From positions 1 through 5,481 of the forward strand of contig JAEZQK010000091.1 of assembly GCA_023413135.1 (NCBI GenBank): a stretch of 5,481 nt of DNA, written 5' to 3'. This stretch comes from Bacillota bacterium (lineage in GTDB: Bacteria; Bacillota; Clostridia; Christensenellales; Aristaeellaceae). The notes beneath the pieces were generated by a model. The model had not been told where the DNA came from. It worked only from the letters and a program-made list of their open reading frames with translations, and did not search any database. The position numbers were made by a program, and so were the translations under genes. Position 1 is the stretch's first letter; every line of letters begins with the position of its first letter. Shown here in pieces: positions 1 to 5,481 of this stretch.

Positions 1-129
1 CTCTGCTATACCTGGCAATCCGCTCTTAACCATAATTGATGCCGCTCTTCCTAAACTTATTTCCTTTGTTTTTCAATGTTAATTCTACACTCTTCCCACT
101 GTGGAACTTACTTTGGGAATTTACGACTT

Positions 130-176
130 TCTTTTTACACCCGCTCACGACTTCGCCGTAAGCGGGTGTAAAAAGA
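130..176 (-). repeat. Long hairpin downstream of the deacetylase gene, not a classical terminator
   Basis: The arms 130-145 and 161-176 are a perfect 16-bp inverted repeat (core ACACCCGCT / AGCGGGTGT). Read as minus-strand RNA, the stem continues inward through 146-149 and 157-160 with one U-G wobble (20 pairs), then a G-U and a C-G pair close a GAA triloop at 152-154. On the plus strand the same two wobble positions become A-C mismatches, so the structure fits minus-strand RNA better, meaning the 3' region of the deacetylase transcript. The T-run lies on the 5' arm and the A-run on the 3' arm, and no U-tract follows in either direction, so it does not have intrinsic-terminator form. It could be a 3'-end stabiliser, a processing site or one copy of a dispersed repeat. 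Confidence 0.6.
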
Positions 177-202
177 TCTTGTCCACTTCCTAAAGCTATT
201 TT

Positions 203-895
203 TTATGATGCTTCCCCTACCAAAGGCTTGATTTCCAGCAGCTCGGACACGGGGACCAGTTCAAAGCCCCGTTCCAAAAGAATGGGAATCGCTTTTCGAA
301 GGCCTTCCACATCCTTTCTGTTGCTGTGATACAAGAGAATATCCCCGTTCTTGACCGATTTTAGCATCTTTTCCGGGTCCGTCTGGCTCAGGCTCCACAT
401 GACCACATAGTTATAGCCGCATTCCTCAATGACAAAAACGGTGGTGCAGCCTTTTCCGCCCATAAAACTACCGCCGGGCGGGCGCATCAGGCGTATGTCG
501 TAGGGAAAGCCCAGCACACTAACCAGGCTCTCCTCCATCTTTGCAAGCTCCTTGCGGATGCGGGTGGAACGGATCGCGTTCAGCTTGGGATGGTTTTGCG
601 TATGGTTGCCAATCTCGTGGCCCTCGCTGAGCATGCGCCGCCAGATGTCGACGTCCTTCTCCTTGATGCATACGCCTAAAGGGAAAAACGTCATGTGAAA
701 GCCGTACTCCTTGCACAAATCCAGCATTTCCACCACATACTGCATTTTCCAGCAATCGTCCATGGTGATGGCAATCTTTGGCTTAGCCGTATCCCCCCGG
801 TACACCACCTGCGGCTTTGCCAGCCCCACCGTCCACGGTGCCAAAAAAAGCGCCGCCACCAGTGCGCCGCAAAGAATCCTTATCCGCTTCCCCAT
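203..895 (-). CDS. Secreted or membrane-anchored polysaccharide deacetylase (NodB homology domain)
   Basis: Predicted metal-dependent carbohydrate esterase of family 4, which removes N-acetyl groups from GlcNAc- or MurNAc-type sugars; in Bacillota the usual target is cell-wall peptidoglycan. The 230-residue protein starts with a basic then hydrophobic export signal (KRIR at 3-6, hydrophobic to about 24, possible cleavage after VGLA at 26), so it acts outside the membrane. NodB motifs appear in order: TMDD at 44-47 (D46 probable base, D47 metal ligand), H98-T-Q-N-H102 (metal ligands), RPPGG at 138-142, W167 near motif 4, and LLYH ending at H190. Motif 1 reads TMDDCW rather than the more usual TFDDG. 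The start at 895 is chosen because GGAGG lies 7 nt upstream and the signal peptide begins there; an in-frame ATG at 955 would run through the rnpB terminator. The exact substrate, and whether it resembles PdaA or PgdA, cannot be decided from sequence alone. Confidence 0.92.
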   Translation of the reverse strand: MGKRIRILCGALVAALFLAPWTVGLAKPQVVYRGDTAKPKIAITMDDCWKMQYVVEMLDLCKEYGFHMTFFPLGVCIKEKDVDIWRRMLSEGHEIGNHTQNHPKLNAIRSTRIRKELAKMEESLVSVLGFPYDIRLMRPPGGSFMGGKGCTTVFVIEECGYNYVVMWSLSQTDPEKMLKSVKNGDILLYHSNRKDVEGLRKAIPILLERGFELVPVSELLEIKPLVGEAS

Positions 896-900
896 ACTTC

Positions 901-907
901 TTCCTCC
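901..907 (-). promoter_or_regulatory. Ribosome binding site that fixes the deacetylase start
   Basis: Minus-strand GGAGGAA, with 7 nt between GGAGG and the ATG at 895. This strong site supports the shorter signal-peptide start and excludes the upstream in-frame ATG at 955. Confidence 0.85.
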
Positions 908-915
908 GTGCCAAA

Positions 916-950
916 TCGAAAAAATGACGCGGCCAGCGTCATTTTTTCGA
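916..950 (-). terminator. Intrinsic terminator of rnpB
   Basis: Perfect 15-bp inverted repeat, arms 916-930 and 936-950 with a 5-nt loop (TGGCC on the minus strand). The GC-containing core TGACGC/GCGTCA is flanked by A6 and T6, so minus-strand RNA forms a hairpin ending in a U-run. It begins directly after the 3' end of RNase P RNA. It is symmetric and could also stop plus-strand transcripts, but no plus-strand gene ends here. The deacetylase start codon lies 20 nt beyond it. Confidence 0.9.
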
Positions 951-1297
951 ATCAATGCGAGCGTGGCCTATAAGCCGAGTTCTGTCGTGGACGGTCATCT
1001 ATCCAGGCCTGCAGTTACCAGCAGGCTCAAGCGATTACCCAGGAGCATGACGGGCCGCCATATGTGCTCCCCTTTCAATCTTGCACCAGGTGGGGTTTAC
1101 ATCGCGGACAAGTCGCCAAGCCGCGGGTGAGCTCTTACCTCGCCTTTCCACCCTTACCGCACTTTCATGCGGCGGTATATCTCTGTTGCACTTTCCTTGG
1201 AGTCGCCTCCACCGGCCGTTAACCGGCACCCTGCCCTGTGGTGCTCGGACTTTCCTCATGCCTTAAGGCACGCGGCCGCCCAGCCACCTCGCATATC
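951..1297 (-). ncRNA. rnpB: RNase P RNA, bacterial class A
   Basis: Catalytic RNA of ribonuclease P, which removes 5' leaders from precursor tRNAs together with the RnpA protein. The minus strand shows the conserved 5' core GAGGAAAGTCCGAGC (1257-1243), followed by CACAGGGCAGGGTGCC, and the conserved 3' core ACAGAACTCGGCTTATAG (985-968). P1 is closed by TGCGAGGTGGC (1293-1283) pairing with GCCACGCTCGCA (967-956), with one bulged base. P12 is a short stem with a GAAA tetraloop (1172-1157) and P3 is a compact stem with a UUAA loop (1271-1258). P15 is GGAGCA/TGCTCC (1070-1065 with 1047-1042). The organisation around these elements is the ancestral A type rather than the Bacillus B type. The length of about 347 nt is normal. 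The 5' end is set by the promoter (G at 1297). The mature 3' end is uncertain by several bases. Short reading frames across this region are not genes. Confidence 0.97.
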
Positions 1298-1304
1298 TCA
1301 AGGT

Positions 1305-1334
1305 AGAATAGCACGATGCCGCTTCTCTTGTCAA
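1305..1334 (-). promoter_or_regulatory. Sigma-A promoter of rnpB
   Basis: On the minus strand, TTGACA (1334-1329, perfect -35) is followed by an 18-nt spacer and TATTCT (1310-1305, -10). Seven nucleotides further is G at 1297, immediately before the P1 helix, which is the expected start for a promoter that defines the RNA 5' end. Confidence 0.85.
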
Positions 1335-1385
1335 TGGATATTGCTTCAATCAGCAGGGATTTTCTTGTTTTACGTTGTATATATG

Positions 1386-1405
1386 TATATACGCAAGCGT
1401 ATATA
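1386..1405. promoter_or_regulatory. Palindromic operator-like site in the rnpB/dgt divergent spacer
   Basis: TATATACGC at 1386-1394 and GCGTATATA at 1397-1405 are perfect 9-bp inverted arms around AA. In the plus-strand transcript the stem could extend by two G-U pairs (1385/1406, 1384/1407). The site lies 55 bp before the dgt start and about 50 bp from the rnpB -35. A weak possible plus-strand promoter, TTGTTT (1365-1370), 17 nt, TATACG (1388-1393), would overlap it. Placement and symmetry suit a dimeric repressor site, but I cannot name the protein, and AT-rich palindromes also arise by chance. Confidence 0.4.
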
Positions 1406-1439
1406 TGGATTGAGGAAATAAAACAAATTTCCCACATTC

Positions 1440-1462
1440 CATGGAAAGGATGGCTGTCCATG
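1440..1462 (+). promoter_or_regulatory. dgt ribosome binding site inside a possible start-codon hairpin
   Basis: GGAAAGGA (1443-1450) precedes the ATG at 1460 by 9 nt and supports that start. CATGGA (1440-1445) is complementary to TCCATG (1457-1462), so the start codon could sit in a 6-bp stem whose 11-nt loop contains AAGGA. The ATG at 1441 is in another frame. Confidence 0.5.
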
Positions 1463-2464
1463 ACACCCCGGGAAGTACAGGAGCAGGAAGAACAGGTCCG
1501 CTTAAGCCCGCTGGCCATGTGGAGCATCCGTTCCAGAGGCCGGGAGAAACCCCTTGAACCTTGTCCCCTGCGCACGGTGTTCCAGCGGGACCGGGACAGG
1601 ATCATCCATTGCAAAAGCTTTCGCCGCCTGAAATTCAAAACGCAGGTGTTTTTATCCCCCGAAGGCGATCATTATCGTACGAGGCTTACGCATACGCTGG
1701 AAGTAGCCCAGGTGGCAAGGACGCTGGCCAGGGCACTGAAGCTGAACGAGGATTTAACCGAGGCCATCGCTTTGGGGCACGACCTGGGCCATACCCCATT
1801 CGGCCATATCGGAGAGCGGTCGCTGGATGCGCTTTTGCCGGAAGGCTTCCGCCACAACGAGCAGAGCCTGCGGGTGGTGGAAAAGCTGGAAAACGAGGGG
1901 AAAGGCTTGAACCTCACCTGGGAGGTGCGCAACGGCATCCTCTGCCACAGCGGCAAGGAACCGCCTCAAACATTGGAGGGGCTTTGCGTCAGCCGGGCCG
2001 ACAGGATCGCCTACATCAACCATGATATCGACGATGCGCTTCGGGCGGGCATACTCCATGAGAACGACCTGCCCAAGGACTGCTTGCAGGTGCTGGGGCA
2101 AACTCATGGCCAGCGCATCCATACCATGATCCTGGATATTGTGGAAAACAGCATGGAAAAAAACCAGGTGTTGATGAGCCAGCCGATTCTGGAAGCAACC
2201 AACGCATTGCGATCCTTCCTTTTTGAAAAGGTATACCGGGAAGGCTGGCGGGAGGCGGAGGAAATGCGGTGCGACCATGTAGTCCGCAGCCTGTACGGCT
2301 ACTACATGGAGCATCCTTTAGAAATGCCGGCGGAATATTTGGCTATTTGCGAGCAAGAAGGCACCTGGCGCGGCGTGGCGGATTTCCTGGCCAGCATGAC
2401 CGACAGGTACGCAATCCGGCTGTATGTGAAGCTGTTCGTCCCTTCCGGTTTTCCCGCCTCCTGA
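1460..2464 (+). CDS. dgt: Deoxyguanosinetriphosphate triphosphohydrolase-like protein (HD superfamily)
   Basis: Predicted cytoplasmic HD-domain enzyme of the dGTPase-like family, which releases tripolyphosphate from a dNTP to give the nucleoside and so helps control dNTP pools. The 334-residue length fits the shorter dGTPase-like subfamily rather than the longer enterobacterial Dgt. Visible family landmarks are RDRIIHCKSFRRLKFKTQVF at 44-63, GDHYRTRLTHTLEVAQ at 69-84 containing H78, the HD pair H107-D108 in GHDLGHTPFGH (106-116), and D181 in RADRIAYINHD. H78, H107, D108 and D181 form the expected metal-binding set, so the enzyme looks active. Substrate preference within the subfamily varies and cannot be read from sequence. 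The start at 1460 has a purine-rich site upstream; extending to the in-frame ATG at 1316 would add AT-rich non-coding sequence. It is the first gene of the operon with dnaG and rpoD. Confidence 0.95.
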   Translation: MTPREVQEQEEQVRLSPLAMWSIRSRGREKPLEPCPLRTVFQRDRDRIIHCKSFRRLKFKTQVFLSPEGDHYRTRLTHTLEVAQVARTLARALKLNEDLTEAIALGHDLGHTPFGHIGERSLDALLPEGFRHNEQSLRVVEKLENEGKGLNLTWEVRNGILCHSGKEPPQTLEGLCVSRADRIAYINHDIDDALRAGILHENDLPKDCLQVLGQTHGQRIHTMILDIVENSMEKNQVLMSQPILEATNALRSFLFEKVYREGWREAEEMRCDHVVRSLYGYYMEHPLEMPAEYLAICEQEGTWRGVADFLASMTDRYAIRLYVKLFVPSGFPAS

Positions 2465-2551
2465 TGGAAATTGCCGGAATCAGGCTTTTAAACGCCGAAT
2501 TTGTTGAAAAATGTGCAGGAAATAACGCTTAGGCGGCGAATGAAGGATAGC

Positions 2552-2557
2552 AGGTGA
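2552..2557 (+). promoter_or_regulatory. dnaG ribosome binding site
   Basis: AGGTGA ends 7 nt before the ATG at 2565 and matches the end of the anti-Shine-Dalgarno complement. It fixes the primase start. Confidence 0.75.
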
Positions 2558-2564
2558 GCAATAC

Positions 2565-4307
2565 ATGGCAGGACGGTTCCCACCCGCATGGTTGGACGAG
2601 CTTCGCGCCCGGGCCGACATCGTGCAAGTGGTGTCCACTTACTTGCCGCTGAAAAAGAACGGGCATAGATATTGGGGTCTGTGCCCGTTTCACAACGAAA
2701 AGACAGCCTCCTTCTCCGTGGACAGCCAGCGCCAGATGTATTACTGCTTTGGCTGCAAGGCGGGAGGAAGCGTGATCCAGTTCGTGATGGACATGGAGCA
2801 CATGGATTTTTCGGAAGCGGTGCTCCACCTGGCCGAAAGGCTGCACATGACCCCGCCCGAGGTGAAGGAGGACGAAGCTTATCAGGCGGCAAGGACGCTG
2901 AAGGAAAGGCTGCTCAGCGCCAATCGTGCCGCTGCCCATTATTATCACCAGCAACTGTTTTCCCGGGAAGGCGAACCCATTTTGGCCTATTTGAAGGGCC
3001 GTGGGCTGGACGACGGCGTGATCCGTAAGTTTGGCCTGGGCGCCGCCACCAGCGCACGCGCGGAACTGACGGATCATTTGCTCTCCCAGGGCTATACCGT
3101 GGAGGAAACCCAAAAGGCCGGGCTGACATTGCTTCGGGAAGGCAGAACCGTCGATATGTTCCGCAACCGGGCCATATTCCCCATCATCGACCTGTACGGC
3201 CAGGTGCTGGGGTTTGGGGGCCGGGCTATGGGAGATATAAAGCCCAAATATCTCAACACGCCGGATACTCCGGCCTTCAACAAAAGGCTGGGGGTATACG
3301 CCGCCAATCTCCTGCGCAAGGTGCGCAACCTTCAAAGGATCATTCTGGTGGAAGGGTATATGGATGTGGTGGCGCTCTCCCAGTTCGGTGTGGAGGGTGT
3401 AGTGGCCACCTTGGGTACATCCCTCACCCAGGAGCAGGCGCGGCTGCTGAAACGGTTTGCTCCCCAGGTGTGGGTGGCCTACGACGGGGACAGCGCCGGG
3501 CAGCATGCAACCCTCCGGGCGCTGGACATCTTCGAAGCCGAAAACATTCCCGCCAGGGTATTGGCTTTCCCCGACAATCTGGACCCGGATGAGTTCATCC
3601 GGCGGGACGGCCTTGAAACCTTTACAGAATTAGACCCCATGAATCCGGCTGAATACCGCATGGCTAGGAAAGCAGAGGAATTTGACCTTTCCACCCAGGA
3701 CGGGCGTACGGAATACGCCAAGGCCTGCGCCGAGATATTGCGCCGGGTGACCCAGCCGGTGGAACTGGAAAATCATTTGCAGCAGCTTGTTTTGCAGACA
3801 GGCTTTCCCAAAGAGGTGCTTCAGGCGCAGATTGGCATTTCCTTGCCGTCCACAAAGAATAGCGCTTCCCCCCAAAGGGAAAGATTATCCACAAGGGTGG
3901 AATTAAGGCCGGACAGGGCGGAGCAATCCCTTTTGTCCCTGCTGGCTACCGGGCGGCTGCCCAAGGGCACAATCACCCCTGAGGAATTCAAAGACCCATT
4001 CATGAAGCAATTATGCCAGGGGCTGCTGGATGGCGTAACGCCTGCTGAGCTTATGGAATCGCAGGCCGATGAAAAGAACCGCAGCCTGGCCGCCGAAATT
4101 TTCGCAACGCCCATGGAGGGCGAGCCGGATACGCTGATGCGCATGGCAGAGGACTGTCTGGACAAGCTGCGAAGGCAGCGCATTGAATTAAAACTGACCG
4201 AACTGAAGCTTCAAATCCCGATCCTCAAAGGGAATGAAAAAGAAGCAGCCCTCCAGGAAATACTTGCGCTGATGCAGCGCCTGAACCAGCTCAAACCCGG
4301 CAGATAG
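2565..4307 (+). CDS. dnaG: DNA primase DnaG
   Basis: Synthesises the short RNA primers for lagging-strand DNA replication, working with the replicative DNA helicase at the fork. The 580-residue length is normal. The N-terminal CHC2 zinc-binding domain shows C40, H43, C61 and C64 (CPFHNEKTASF, YYCFGCKAGG). The RNA-polymerase core follows with RNRAIFPI (200-207), GFGGR (216-220) and KPKYLNTPDTPAFNK (226-240). The TOPRIM catalytic part has VEGYMDV with E264, then AYDGDSAG with D307 and D309 as metal ligands. The region after about residue 440 is less conserved and rich in charged helices, as expected for the helicase-interacting C-terminal domain. All key residues are present. It lies 100 nt after dgt and about 90 nt before rpoD on the same strand, the usual primase-sigma pairing. 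A 325-codon antisense frame at 3506-2529 is a shadow of this gene. Confidence 0.99.
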   Translation: MAGRFPPAWLDELRARADIVQVVSTYLPLKKNGHRYWGLCPFHNEKTASFSVDSQRQMYYCFGCKAGGSVIQFVMDMEHMDFSEAVLHLAERLHMTPPEVKEDEAYQAARTLKERLLSANRAAAHYYHQQLFSREGEPILAYLKGRGLDDGVIRKFGLGAATSARAELTDHLLSQGYTVEETQKAGLTLLREGRTVDMFRNRAIFPIIDLYGQVLGFGGRAMGDIKPKYLNTPDTPAFNKRLGVYAANLLRKVRNLQRIILVEGYMDVVALSQFGVEGVVATLGTSLTQEQARLLKRFAPQVWVAYDGDSAGQHATLRALDIFEAENIPARVLAFPDNLDPDEFIRRDGLETFTELDPMNPAEYRMARKAEEFDLSTQDGRTEYAKACAEILRRVTQPVELENHLQQLVLQTGFPKEVLQAQIGISLPSTKNSASPQRERLSTRVELRPDRAEQSLLSLLATGRLPKGTITPEEFKDPFMKQLCQGLLDGVTPAELMESQADEKNRSLAAEIFATPMEGEPDTLMRMAEDCLDKLRRQRIELKLTELKLQIPILKGNEKEAALQEILALMQRLNQLKPGR

Positions 4308-4380
4308 CATAGTCTATGCCGTTTTATGAGATTCCGGTTCTGCCGCCTCCGGATTGTCCGGGCCTTCCACCCCTGGTGGA
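4307..4380 (+). promoter_or_regulatory. Cluster of three small hairpins in the dnaG-rpoD gap
   Basis: Three short inverted repeats occupy the 90-nt gap. GCATAG/CTATGC (4307-4319) starts on the last base of the dnaG stop codon and is followed by CG and TTTT. CCGGA/TCCGG (4349-4361) has a 3-nt loop. TCCACC/GGTGGA (4366-4380) has a 3-nt loop and ends 3 nt before the rpoD Shine-Dalgarno. Each is weak alone. The first resembles a weak attenuator and the last could influence ribosome access. In E. coli the equivalent junction holds an RNA processing site; whether this one does is inference. Confidence 0.35.
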
Positions 4381-4383
4381 GAA

Positions 4384-4392
4384 AAGGAGTGA
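4384..4392 (+). promoter_or_regulatory. rpoD ribosome binding site, which favours a TTG start
   Basis: AAGGAGTGA is a strong site. From GGAG (4386-4389) the gap is 5 nt to TTG at 4395, 8 nt to TTG at 4398 and 14 nt to ATG at 4404. Spacing therefore favours a TTG, best at 4398, over the first nearby ATG. Confidence 0.65.
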
Positions 4393-4397
4393 TTTTG

Positions 4398-5480
4398 TTG
4401 AGCATGACGCCCGATGCACGTCAAGCCAAACTCAACGACCTGTATGAACAGGGAAAAACCAAAGGGACCATGACGTATAAGGACATCATGAACCAGTTGG
4501 TAGAGTTTGAGATTGAGCCTGACCAATTCGATAAAATACTGGAAACATTTGAAGCTCTCGGTGTGGATGTAGTCAATGAGCTGGATCCCACCGAGCCGGA
4601 GCTGATTGCCGAACCGCTGGAAAAAATTGATCTTTCCGTACCGGAAGGCATTTCTATCGATGACCCGGTACGTATGTACTTAAAAGAAATCGGCAAGGTG
4701 CCCCTTTTGACCGCCGATGAGGAAATTGAAATTGCCCAGCGCATGGAGCAGGGAGACGATGATGCAAAGCGCAAGCTGGCGGAAGCGAACCTCCGTCTGG
4801 TGGTATCCATCGCCAAGCGGTATGTGGGCCGCGGCATGCTGTTTTTGGACTTGATCCAGGAGGGTAACCTGGGGCTTATTAAGGCTGTAGAGAAATTCGA
4901 CTACCGCAAGGGCTACAAGTTTTCCACATATGCCACCTGGTGGATCAGGCAGGCCATCACAAGAGCCATTGCCGACCAGGCTCGCACTATACGCATTCCT
5001 GTACATATGGTGGAGACCATCAACAAGCTGATCCGTGTTTCCCGGCAGCTTCTGCAGGAGTACGGCCGGGAACCAACGCCGGAGGAGATTGCCAAATCCA
5101 TGGCCATCAGCGAGGGCAAGGTAAGGGAAATCATCAAGATCGCCCAAGAGCCCGTTTCGCTGGAAACGCCTATCGGCGAAGAGGAAGACAGCCACCTGGG
5201 GGATTTTATCCCCGATGACGACGCCCCCGCCCCGGCGGAAGCCGCATCATTCTCCTTAATGAAGGAACAGCTTCTGGACGTGCTGGACACGCTGACCCCT
5301 CGGGAGGAAAAGGTGCTGCGCCTGCGGTTTGGCCTGGACGACGGCCGCCAGCGCACGTTGGAGGAAGTGGGCCGCGAGTTCAATGTGACCCGTGAACGCA
5401 TCCGCCAAATCGAGGCCAAGGCATTGCGCAACCTGCGCCATCCCAGCCGCTGTAAAAAGCTGAAGGACTATCTGGATTAA
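4398..5480 (+). CDS. rpoD: Primary (housekeeping) RNA polymerase sigma factor, RpoD/SigA
   Basis: Directs RNA polymerase to -35/-10 promoters such as the TTGACA promoter of rnpB in this window. From the TTG at 4398 it has 360 residues, similar to Gram-positive SigA proteins and lacking the long non-conserved insert of E. coli sigma-70. Domains in order: a region 1.1-like segment (about 10-60, TYKDIMNQLVEFEIEPDQFD), region 1.2 DPVRMYLKEIG (89-99), region 2 with NLRLVVSIAKRY (131-142), and region 2.3-2.4 FSTYATWWIRQAITRAIADQ (175-194), where Q185 and T188 correspond to the -10-reading pair. Region 3 follows, then the finger segment GDFIPDDD (268-275), and a region 4.2 helix-turn-helix with TLEEVGREFNVTRERIRQIE (320-339). 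The C-terminus LKDYLD is typical and complete, with the TAA at 5478-5480. The start is uncertain between TTG 4395, TTG 4398 and ATG 4404, a difference of at most three residues. Upstream in-frame codons to 4326 cross the leader hairpins and are unlikely. Confidence 0.98.
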   Translation: MSMTPDARQAKLNDLYEQGKTKGTMTYKDIMNQLVEFEIEPDQFDKILETFEALGVDVVNELDPTEPELIAEPLEKIDLSVPEGISIDDPVRMYLKEIGKVPLLTADEEIEIAQRMEQGDDDAKRKLAEANLRLVVSIAKRYVGRGMLFLDLIQEGNLGLIKAVEKFDYRKGYKFSTYATWWIRQAITRAIADQARTIRIPVHMVETINKLIRVSRQLLQEYGREPTPEEIAKSMAISEGKVREIIKIAQEPVSLETPIGEEEDSHLGDFIPDDDAPAPAEAASFSLMKEQLLDVLDTLTPREEKVLRLRFGLDDGRQRTLEEVGREFNVTRERIRQIEAKALRNLRHPSRCKKLKDYLD

Positions 5481-5481
5481 G

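Noticed and set aside
20..49. Direct repeat CCGCTCTT at 20-27 and 42-49, spaced 22 bp
   Set aside because: Two 8-bp copies at the window edge are too little to call a regulatory site, and no gene is visible next to them.
1..129. Search for a gene, tRNA or clear promoter in the left edge
   Set aside because: No supported reading frame, cloverleaf or good -35/-10 pair was found; the stretch appears to be AT-rich intergenic sequence.
896..955. 20-residue N-terminal extension of the deacetylase to an ATG at 955
   Set aside because: It would translate through the rnpB terminator, and the strong Shine-Dalgarno and signal peptide both point to 895.
1035..1266. Small open frames on both strands in the rnpB region
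   Set aside because: They overlap conserved RNase P RNA cores, so the sequence is constrained as RNA, not protein.
1316..1459. 48-residue N-terminal extension of the dGTPase-like protein
   Set aside because: It covers the rnpB promoter, the palindrome and AT-rich spacer; family homology begins only after 1460.
1754..2314. 186-codon minus-strand frame inside dgt
   Set aside because: Antisense shadow of a well-supported HD-domain gene, with no family features or ribosome site noted.
2529..3506. 325-codon open frame on the minus strand inside dnaG
   Set aside because: It lies wholly antisense to the unambiguous primase gene, has no recognisable motif and is explained by the codon bias of dnaG.

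Overview
The window looks like a chromosomal housekeeping region of a moderately GC-rich Bacillota, most likely class Clostridia. The evidence is the gene order dgt-like, dnaG, rpoD, which is a common clostridial form of the macromolecular-synthesis operon, together with strong purine-rich Shine-Dalgarno sites, a class A RNase P RNA and a SigA-type primary sigma factor. I cannot name a genus. I found no mobile element, CRISPR array, tRNA, rRNA or defence system.

Left part, minus strand: positions 1-202 are AT-rich and hold no recognisable gene, but they carry one long hairpin at 130-176. A secreted NodB-type polysaccharide deacetylase gene runs from 895 down to 203. Just upstream of it on the same strand lie a strong intrinsic terminator (916-950) and the RNase P RNA gene rnpB (about 1297 down to 951). 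rnpB has its own clear sigma-A promoter at 1334-1305. The deacetylase start codon is only 20 nt past the terminator, so its expression probably depends on read-through from rnpB or on a promoter hidden inside rnpB.

Middle: a 162-bp divergent spacer (1298-1459) separates rnpB from the plus-strand operon. It contains a near-perfect AT-rich palindrome (1386-1405) that could be an operator.

Right part, plus strand: three complete genes follow, a dGTPase-like HD phosphohydrolase (1460-2464), DNA primase DnaG (2565-4307) and the primary sigma factor RpoD/SigA (about 4398-5480, ending one base before the window edge). Together they link dNTP pool control, replication priming and housekeeping transcription initiation. 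The two intergenic gaps (100 and 90 nt) contain small hairpins that may tune the relative output of the three genes. The rpoD start is best explained by a TTG codon.

Overall this is an ordinary core-genome region. The points worth a second look are in RNA-level regulation: the terminator-gated deacetylase, the strand-asymmetric hairpin, the divergent palindrome and the operon leader hairpins. I see no convincing sign of an undescribed multi-gene system.
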